DNA from: Desulfospira joergensenii DSM 10085 | Lineage (GTDB): Bacteria > Desulfobacterota > Desulfobacteria > Desulfobacterales > Desulfobacteraceae | Assembly (NCBI RefSeq): GCF_000420085.1 | Contig: NZ_ATUG01000002.1 | Span: forward strand, 744,001-808,000 | Direction of reading: 5' to 3' | Length of the DNA stretch: 64,000 nt | Notes under the pieces: model-generated | Databases searched by the model: none | What the model was told of the DNA's origin: nothing | What the model saw: only the letters and a program-made list of their open reading frames with translations | Translations under genes and position numbers: made by a program | Shown here: one piece after another, positions 8,182 to 16,800 of the stretch | How positions within the stretch are numbered: the first letter of the stretch is position 1 | Layout: every line of letters begins with the position of its first letter

Positions 8182-9681
8182 ATGCATACAAAAAATATCA
8201 GGCGAATCATCACAAAGCAATTGAAAAAGAGTTTTCCGAACTGGAAAAAGATGACAAGGAAGTCCAAAAAAGAGCTGACAAAGCAAATCATGATGGAAGT
8301 TTTGGATAATTATGATTATTCTCAAACCTTGGACATCCCCATCGAAGAACTCATAGGAGTTGAAGATCAGGCCCCCTCAGCAGAGATTCGTAGCCTTCCT
8401 GAGATGGCGTCCTACATTGAAAATTTTCATTCCGACAACCTGTTTCATTTTGACACCCTGAAAAAGCCATACCCTGAAATTGTAGACCCGGAATTGCAGT
8501 TTGTTGACCAACTTATAGACAACCAGATTATCAACAGCTTGATTGCGCCTGACGGATATTCCGCTGTGCACAGGGATATTCAACCCTACCAGTTATTTCG
8601 GATGGAGCTTTTAAAAATAATCAAATACCCTGAAATCAGTTACAGGAAATTTTGCAGCGATGAATATTTTGGCAGGGAACGAAAGCAAAACAGGCGTTTT
8701 GTGAGACTGCCTTTAAATACCAAACACCAGGCAGATCATACTGAATTGTGTCACTTCCGGCGTGGCCTGAATTTCAAACAATTGATGAATGTCCTGGTAT
8801 ATTTCCTCCATCATTTTTATAAATCAGGCTGTCTGGAGAGTGCCGTTATCCATGGTGTTGATTCCAGTGAACTGCCGTCTGAAATCAATTACCCCCTTTG
8901 CACAATTCAGGTCAAAGGCAAAAAAATACGAATGTATTCCGATCCGGACTGTGATTGTGGAAAACGCCGGAATAAAAGGGATAAATCGTATTACGTCATT
9001 GGCTACCGGCTTCACACCCTAACAGCCATCAACCCATCGACAGGCCATAGTTTTCCATTGGTATCCCTAATCGGGGCGGCAAATCATCATGACAGCCTGT
9101 TTTTAAAACCGTTGATCAAGCTTGCTCAAACATTGGGTATTGATATCAAATTGATAACCGCCGACCAGGCTTATCACGATAGTGATGGTTCGGTTCTCAA
9201 CGAAACCGGTGTCTATGTCGTCACCCCTGCATCGGAGAAAGCCAAACTTCCTGACAACGTTTTGGAATCGCCATTAAGGGTTGCCTGTAATGATTCTTGT
9301 GAGATTCCAATGCAGTTTTTGGGATCGACACCGGAAGGCCACGAATTTGGATGTGATGCCGTTCCGGGTGAGTGTGCGTTTGAATCAAATTGTTCAAAAT
9401 CAAGGATCGTTGATTTTGACAGCGGCTATTTTCAACCAATGCCGATTTTTCATAGCGGATCTCAAGACGCAATCGAGATCCGGAAAAACTGTGAAAGGCC
9501 CTTTAATCTGATGAAAAAAAGAGAAGGCCTCGAACAAACACGGGTAAGAAGCCAGCATGGTGTGATTGTCCGATCAACTCTGACGACTATCGTAACATTG
9601 TTGATTGAAATGGCCGGAACAAGGCATAAACCAATGAAAAAAGAAGATGGGCAAAAGGAGTTGTTTGCTGCCACAGGATGA
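8182..9681 (+). CDS. DDE transposase (IS1182/IS4-like)
   Basis: 499 residues. Visible features of an RNase H-fold transposase are VIHGVDSSELPS (first Asp region, ~230), the central HTLTAINPSTGHSFPLVSLIGAANHHDS, LITADQAYHDSDG with the second Asp (~333), and EIRKNCERPFNLMKKREGLEQTRVRSQHG with the last acidic residue and the YREK-like region. An N-terminal ~150-residue extension (basic start, FCSDEYFGRERKQNRR) should bind the ends. The gene has no frameshift and appears intact. Family assignment beyond a DDE transposase of the IS4/IS1182 group is tentative. Confidence 0.85.
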   Translation: MHTKNIRRIITKQLKKSFPNWKKMTRKSKKELTKQIMMEVLDNYDYSQTLDIPIEELIGVEDQAPSAEIRSLPEMASYIENFHSDNLFHFDTLKKPYPEIVDPELQFVDQLIDNQIINSLIAPDGYSAVHRDIQPYQLFRMELLKIIKYPEISYRKFCSDEYFGRERKQNRRFVRLPLNTKHQADHTELCHFRRGLNFKQLMNVLVYFLHHFYKSGCLESAVIHGVDSSELPSEINYPLCTIQVKGKKIRMYSDPDCDCGKRRNKRDKSYYVIGYRLHTLTAINPSTGHSFPLVSLIGAANHHDSLFLKPLIKLAQTLGIDIKLITADQAYHDSDGSVLNETGVYVVTPASEKAKLPDNVLESPLRVACNDSCEIPMQFLGSTPEGHEFGCDAVPGECAFESNCSKSRIVDFDSGYFQPMPIFHSGSQDAIEIRKNCERPFNLMKKREGLEQTRVRSQHGVIVRSTLTTIVTLLIEMAGTRHKPMKKEDGQKELFAATG

Positions 9682-10222
9682 ATTGAACGTTCAATGCGGG
9701 ATTTTTTCTGAGCCGATTGATCGGTCGCTATTGGTATATCTGAATACAACAAAGGCCGCCGTCTGAAATAGATTTTATGCGGTAAAAAACAAAACCAGAT
9801 ATTGCTACGGTAAAAGCCGGACAATCTGACATTGGAAAAAAGAATTACAAACGCGTGGGGCACCTATAACGAAACAGAAATTTGAACGGTTTCAACACCC
9901 TTTAATATTCTCTTTTTTACTCTCAAATGTCATGTTTGTAGTTGGTACAACTCTTTTTTCATCTCAGTCACCAATTAATGAATTTGTCAGTATGTTTGGG
10001 AAATATTGTTTTTTGGGAACCATTCCAGCGTTCCTAATAACAATCATTTTGGGTTTTCTGATTAAGGGCAAAAAAATTGTCTCTTTTGCTTTAAAAGCAA
10101 TGATCTTTACCTATATTTTAGCTGTAATTTTAGTTGTTTCAATTCTATGGCTATTTACATAAAATTTAAGGTGAGAATATAACCCATATGAGCCGCCGCT
10201 ATGTCAATAGGCAATAAAATTT

Positions 10223-10251
10223 TTTAAGGGAACCACCCGTGTTCCCTTAAA
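10223..10251. terminator. Perfect hairpin, probable bidirectional terminator
   Basis: TTTAAGGGAAC (10223-10233) pairs with GTTCCCTTAAA (10241-10251) over a 7-nt loop, flanked by T-rich sequence on the left and A-rich on the right arm. It lies 60 bp after the interrupted membrane gene. Confidence 0.6.
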
Positions 10252-10362
10252 CGAGAGTTAACAAATCGAAATAGGCAGATTAAAAAGAAACAATGTGTAA
10301 AGAATGTATTGACACAGTTGTAAGCGATGAATTGAACAGTACAAGATTATAAGATATTCAAA

Positions 10363-10620
10363 ATGAATAATGATTCTCAAATTGTAATTAAAACCTCAAG
10401 ACTTGCTGTCGCATCAATTATATGTTCAATTCTATCGATTACTTTAATGCCATTGGCCTGTTTCCCTGGTATAATTTGTGGGCATCTTGCAAAATCAGAA
10501 TTAAAGAAAAGCAATCATATAAAAGGTAAAGGAATAGCTATAGCCGGGCTGATTATTAGCTATTTTTCTTTGGCTATTTTTATAATCCTTATCTTATTCG
10601 CTACGCTTGGATTTTTATAA
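10363..10620 (+). CDS. DUF4190-type small membrane protein
   Basis: 85 residues with two or three hydrophobic segments. The arrangement SRLAVASIICSILS, then PGIICGHLAKSELKKSN, then GKGIAIAGLIISYFSLAIFI is the DUF4190 pattern, in which a GH-containing turn follows the first hairpin and a GxGxAxAGLIIGY-like stretch starts the next. Function unknown. The gene is AT-rich and stands alone between a terminator-like hairpin and an attC-like site, which fits a mobile cassette. Confidence 0.72.
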   Translation: MNNDSQIVIKTSRLAVASIICSILSITLMPLACFPGIICGHLAKSELKKSNHIKGKGIAIAGLIISYFSLAIFIILILFATLGFL

Positions 10621-10666
10621 TTTAGACATTATTCTCGTTTATTGAATCATATTGAATAGTTAAAAC

Positions 10667-10730
10667 GCACTAACAAATCGCTGGAAACCGACGCGCAAAA
10701 AACGCGCGCGTCTCAGCTCAAACGTTATAC
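10667..10730. other. attC-like recombination site (candidate integron cassette end)
   Basis: The outer boxes TAAC (10671-10674) and GTTA (10724-10727) are complementary. Inside, GCTG (10680-10683) pairs with CAGC (10714-10717), and GACGCGC (10690-10696) with GCGCGTC (10706-10712), leaving unpaired bases as attC sites do. The phrases CTAACAAATCGCT and AGCTCAAACGTTA are typical of attC ends. R' reads GTTATAC, which departs from GTTRRRY at one base. No integron integrase is in the window, so a relic or an orphan cassette is possible. Confidence 0.45.
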
Positions 10731-10883
10731 TTGCTACAGGCTCTGTTATTTTGAGGGTTCCTAAGCCCAAAATTTACAATTTACCTGTTCCATTACCTAT
10801 TGACCTTCCAAAAAAGAAATTACCTCACCCGTTCACCATGAGCAGGAATGGCATAATCTGAAAGTGTGGCTTACCTGAAATTC

Positions 10884-13800
10884 TTAATCCCACATATACC
10901 GAAGGGTCCCTTCCAGGGTATGGGCTTCATGATCCCGGCCCAGGCTGGCATCATAGTTCAGGTTGAGTTTAAACCATTTTTTAAACAGGATATTGAGCCC
11001 CAGCCCTAGGATGGCCGAATCCTTAACAGGAGAATCACCCGTTACCATAAAGCGGCCTCCAGGCACCCCGGCAAACCCGGCATTAATGGTTCTGGGATCA
11101 TTGGAAAACTCATGTGCCCACCGCACCTGGGCTTCGGGCGATACCATATAGTCTTGAGACAGCCTCATGGGCCGGGAAACTTTCAGCCCCACTGATCCCA
11201 GGCAGGAATCCACTCTTCCCTTGTCCATGTCAAGATTCAGGATTCCGGCCCCGGTCTCTGTATACCTGTCCAGTTCCACATGGGTGTACTGGAGGGAGGC
11301 CAGGGGATGGATGTAAAAGCCCTGGTTACGAAAGGTATAGCCCCCTTCAATATAGGCCCCGGTTTCCCACCCTTTAAAATCGCCATCGGCCCTGCGATTC
11401 AGGCTGCCCTGGGAGATCACACGCTGGGTATCATAATCATTCACAGCAAAGGAGAGGACAGCATCGGCATACCAGGGGCCTGAGACATAATCCCCGTACA
11501 GAGCAGCCTGGTAGCTGCGGGAACTGCCGGTATCGGCCAGGTTGTCAAAATCCAGGCTGGTTTTGGCATATCCCAGGCTGATCCCGGTGATCATGGTCTG
11601 GGAAAGCCGGGCGTCAGCCCCCAGGGTATAACTGCCCAAAGAATATCTGTACTGGGAACCTGTATCATCACTGCTGCGGCTGCCCCACATCCCGGTTCCC
11701 CTGGCCCAGATTCCCCAGTTTTTGTCCGGGGTAAGGGGGCTGGCACTGCCCAGGGCAAAGAGCAGGGGGTCTGCATCACTGGCATTGCCTGTGTCAGCCA
11801 AAGCCAGATAAATGGGATGGGAGGCCAGCCCCCCCATACCCCGTATTGCCCCCATCCGCTGGGTCAGGGTTTTCATGTACTGGGTGATTCCGGCAATGCC
11901 GGTATGAAAAAAGGCAGCATTCCCTGCCCCACTCATCTGGTTATAGGCACTGCAGGCCTGGGCAGCAGACAGACCTGCCAAGGCATTCATGACATCCTGT
12001 GCACCGTTGACGCCGGAAGTGACAACCTGCTCCAATGCCTGGGCCACGGCTGTTTCATTGGGGGTGGTGGCCACTGAGGATAAATTTACGTTATTCCGGG
12101 TCAGCCTGAGGATGACATCGTTCCCATCTCCCCCCCCATAGGTCAGGGTGGGATCCAGAAAGGCCAGGTTGGTGGTCACCCCGCCAAAGGTGCCGGTAAT
12201 GGGGTCCACACCATCGTTGTCAATGATCAGATAATCGGTCTGGTAACCATAGCTCCCGTTCTGGGCCTGGATATCAAGGGTGGCACTGCCCAGGCTGACC
12301 ACCCCTGTAACATTGGTTCGGTCACTGTTTCCGGCAGCATCGGTCTCCACCGTATAAATAGACCCGGCATTCAGGGTCAGATCCCCGGTATTCAGGGTGC
12401 CAATGGAATTTCCAGGGGAAAGGCGCCCATTAACAATGACATTGCCCACATGTCCATTGCCACCCAGCGTGCCCCAAGCACCCACTGTGACCAGTCCTGC
12501 CAAACTCCCGTTCACCGCAAGACTGCCGGCGCTGACCATGGTTCCCCCGGTATATGTATTGATACCAGTCAGATTCAGGGTGCCGGTGCCGCTCTTGGTC
12601 AGACTGCCGCTGCCATCCATGACGCCGCCATAGGTACCGCTGATGTTCTGATTAAACACCACAGCGGCATTGTTGGTGATACCACCCGACAGGCTTGCGC
12701 TGGTACCTTCAAGAATGCCCGCGCTCACTGTGGTGCCGCCGCTGTAGGTATTGTTGCCGGTCAGGGTCAGGGTGCCGGTGCCGCTCTTGGTCAGGCTGCC
12801 CGTGCCGGATAATGCTCCGGAAAGGATATTGGTATTCCCGTTGGTGTCAATGGTGCCCCCGCCGGCGTTCAGTGTCACATTCCGGGCTGTGGTAAACCCA
12901 TTGGTAAGAAGAAGGATGCCGCTGTTAAAAGAAAGGCCGCCACTGGCGGCCCCAAGGGTGTTGTCAGCACCCACAACCAAAGTCCCCCCATTTATGGATG
13001 TGCCACCTGCATAGGTATTGGCACCTGTAAGGGTCAAGGTATTGGTGCCGGTTTTGATCAGGATGCCGCTGCCGGACATAACACCACTATAGGTGCCGAC
13101 GCTGCCCTGGTTGAACGCCACAGCGGCATTGTTGGTGATCGAGCCCCTGATACTGGCGCTGGTGCCCTCAAGGATACCCGCGCTCACTGTGGTGCCGCCG
13201 CTGTAAGTATTGTTGCCGGTCAGGGTCAGGGTGCCGGTGCCTGCTTTGGTCAGCCCACCGGCACCTGAAATAATACCGGAAAGGGTATTGTCACTGCCGT
13301 TTGTGTCAATGGTGCCCCCTCCAGGGGAAAGGGACAGGGTCCGGGCTGTGGTGAACCCATTGGTAAGACGAAGGGTTCCCCCGTCAAAACTAAGACCGCT
13401 GCTGGCGGCCCCAAGGGTGTTGTCCGCACCCACTGCCAGGACCCCTCCATTGATAGAGGTGCCGCCGGTATAGGTATTGTTGCCGGTCAGGGTCAGGGTG
13501 CCGGTGCCTGCTTTGGTCAGCCTGCCGGCACCTGAAATAATACCGGAAAGGGTATTGTCACTGGCGTTGGTGTCAATAATGCCCCCTCCAGGGGAAAGGG
13601 ACACGGCCCGGGCTGTGGTGAACCCACTGGTAAGACGAAGGGTACCGCCGTCAAAACCAAGACCACTGCCGGCGGCCCCAAGGGTGTTGTCTGCACCCAC
13701 TGCCAGGACCCCTCCATTGATAGAGGTGCCGCCGCTGTAAGTATTGTTGCCGGTCAGGGTCAGGGTGCCGGTGCCTGCTTTGGTCAGCCCACCGGCACCT

Positions 13801-16800
13801 GAAATAATACCGGAAAGGGTATTGTCACTGCCGTTTGTGTCAATGGTGCCCCCTCCAGGGGAAAGGGACAGGGTCCGGGCTGTGGTGAACCCATTGGTAA
13901 GACGAAGGGTTCCCCCGTCAAAACTAAGACCACTGCCGGCGGCCCCAAGGATGTTGTCCGCCCCCACTGCCAGGACCCCTCCATTGATAGAGGTGCCCCC
14001 GCTGTAGGTATTGTTGCCGGTCAGGGTCAGGGTCCCGGCCCCGGTTTTGTCAAACCTGCCGAAACCACTTGCATCCCCGGCATAGGTGCCGTTACCGGCC
14101 TGGTCAAAAACCAAACCAGCACCGGAAGAGATCTCCATGTTGCCCTGGAGGCTGTGGGTATTGCCCTGAAGGGTTCCCCCAAGAATTCGGGTACCGCCGT
14201 CATAGGTATTGGTCCCGGTGAGGATCAGGGCGCCGGAGCCTCTTTTCACCACCTGCCCTGTGTTGGGTATCCCACTTGCTGTACCACTGATATTACCGGT
14301 GAAGGTGCCGTCAAAACCCTGATCAAATGTAAGGTTACCATTAACCGCAAAGTCTCCCTGCAGGCTGCTGGTGGTCCCTGACATGTATCCACCATTGATG
14401 GTGGTGCCCCCTGAGTAGGTATTCGCACCGGTCAGGATGAGGTCTCCGCTGTTCTGGACAAGGCTGCCCGTGCCGCTCATGGTACCGGCGTAGGTGCCTG
14501 TACCCGTCCCGGTAAAAATCACCTGAGCATTGTTGAGAATATCCCCCTTCAAGCTGGTGGCAGTCCCCTGGAGGATTCCCCCGGTCACTGTGGTGCCGCC
14601 GGTATAGGTGTTGGCCCCGGAAAGGATCAGCTTGCCTGTGCCGGATTTGGTCAGACTGCCCGTGCCGCTCATACCCCCGGCATAGGTGCCGTTTGAATTC
14701 TGGTTAAACACAACAGAAGCATCATTGGTGATCCCCCCCTGGAGGCTTGCGCTGGTGCCTTCAAGGGTTCCCTCACTCACTGTGGTGCCGCCGCTGTAGG
14801 TATTGGTGCCGCTCAGGGTCAGGGTGCCGGCCCCGGTTTTGTCAAACCTGCCGAAACCACTTGCATCCCCGGCATAGGTGCCGTTACCGGCCTGGTCAAA
14901 AACCAAACCAGCACCGGAAGAGATCTCCATGTTGCCCTGGAGGCTGTGGGTATTGCCCTGAAGGGTTCCCCCAAGAATTCGGGTGCCGCCATTGTAGGTA
15001 TTGGTCCCGGTGAGGATCAGGGCGCCGGAGCCTCTTTTCACCACCTGCCCTGTGTTGGGTATCCCACTTGCTGTACCACTGATATTACCGGTGAAGGTGC
15101 CGTCAAAACCCTGATCAAATGTAAGGTTACCATTAACCGCAAAGTCTCCCTGCAGGCTGGTGGTGGTCCCTGACATGTATCCACCATTGATGGTGGTGCC
15201 CCCTGAGTAGGTATTCGCACCGGTCAGGATGAGGTCTCCGCTGTTCTGGACAAGGCTGCCCGTGCCGCTCATGACACCGGCGTAGGTGCCTGTACCCGTC
15301 CCGGTAAAAATCACCTGGGCATTGTTGAGGATATCCCCCTTCAAGCTGGTGGCAGTCCCCTGGAGGATTCCCCCGGTCACTGTGGTGCCGCCGGTATACG
15401 TATTGGTGCCGGTCAGGGTCACGGTGCCGGTGCCGCTCTTGGTGAGCCCCCCGGTACCGCTCATATTGCCGGTGTATGTGCCGTCTGTGTTCTGGGTAAA
15501 CACCACGGCTGAATGATTGACAATCATTCCCTGCAGACTGGTGGTGGTCCCCTGCAAGGTGCCCGCGCTCACTGTGGTGCCGCCGCTGTAGGTATTGGTG
15601 CCGCTCAGGGTCAGGGTCCCGGCCCCGGTTTTGTCAAACCTGCCGAAACCACTTGCATCCCCGGCATAGGTGCCGTTACCGGCCTGGTCAAAAACCAAAC
15701 CAGCACCGGAAGAGATCTCCATGTTGCCCTGGAGGCTGTGGGTATTGCCCTGAAGGGTTCCCCCAAGAATTCGGGTGCCGCCATTGTAGGTATTGGTCCC
15801 GGTGAGGATCAGGGCGCCGGAGCCTCTTTTCACCACCTGCCCTGTGTTGGGTATCCCACTTGCTGTACCACTGATATTACCGGTGAAGGTGCCGTCAAAA
15901 CCCTGATCAAATGTAAGGTTACCATTAACCGCAAAGTCTCCCTGCAGGCTGGTGGTGGTCCCTGACATGTATCCACCATTGATGGTGGTGCCCCCTGAGT
16001 AGGTATTCGCACCGGTCAGGATGAGGTCTCCGCTGTTCTGGACAAGGCTGCCCGTGCCGCTCATGACACCGGCGTAGGTGCCTGTACCCGTCCCGGTAAA
16101 AATCACCTGGGCATTGTTGAGGATATCCCCCTTCAAGCTGGTGGCAGTCCCCTGGAGGATTCCCCCGGTCACTGTGGTGCCCCCAGTATAGGTGTTGGCC
16201 CCGGAAAGGATCAGCTTGCCTGTGCCGGATTTGGTCAGACTGCCCGTGCCGCTCATACCCCCGGCATAGGTACCGTTTGAATTCTGGTTAAACACAACAG
16301 AAGCATCATTGGTGATCCCCCCCTGGAGGCTTGCGCTGGTGCCTTCAAGGGTTCCCTCACTCACTGTGGTGCCGCCGCTGTAGGTATTGGTGCCGGTCAG
16401 GATCAGGGTGCCGGTGCCTGCTTTGGTCAGCCCACCGGCACCTGAAACAATACCCGAAAGGGTATTGTTATTCCCGTTTGTGTCAATGGTGCCCCCGCCA
16501 GGGGAAAGGGACAGGGTCCGGGCCGTGGTAAACCCATTGGTAAGACGAAGGGTTCCCCCGTCAAAACTAAGACCGCCACTGGCGGCCCCAAGGGTGTTGT
16601 CCGCACCCACTGCCAGGACCCCGCCATTGATAGAGGTGCCCCCGCTGTAGGTATTGGTGCCGGTCAGGGTCAGGGTGCCGGTGCCTGCCTTGGTCAGCCC
16701 ACCGGCACCTGAAACAATACCGGAAAGGGTATTGTCATTCCCGTTGGTATCAATGGTGCCGCCTCCGGCGGCCAGGGATACAGTCCGGGCCGTGGTAAAC

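Larger units (their letters stand above)
8047..9901 (+). mobile_element. Insertion sequence, about 1.86 kb, single DDE transposase
   Basis: The ends carry a 13-bp inverted repeat: AAGGGTGTTGAAA at 8048-8060 and its complement TTTCAACACCCTT at 9890-9902. The target duplication TTAAT abuts 8047 and 9901, so the right-hand repeat overlaps the duplication by a base. One transposase gene fills the element. Insertion broke a small membrane-protein gene. Intact ends, duplication and transposase suggest a fairly recent insertion. Confidence 0.82.
8009..10162 (+). pseudogene. Small membrane-protein gene interrupted by an insertion sequence
   Basis: The left piece begins at ATG 8009 and reads MLKMIENKTWWL; the right piece continues from 9907 as IFSFLLSNVMFVVG to the TAA ending at 10162. 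Removing the element and one copy of the 5-bp duplication (TTAAT, 8042-8046 and 9902-9906) restores one frame of 98 codons, with about three membrane segments and a basic loop (IKGKKI). A shorter frame from ATG 9932 remains open and might still be translated. No family was recognised. The restored frame is strong evidence that both halves were once one gene. Confidence 0.7.
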
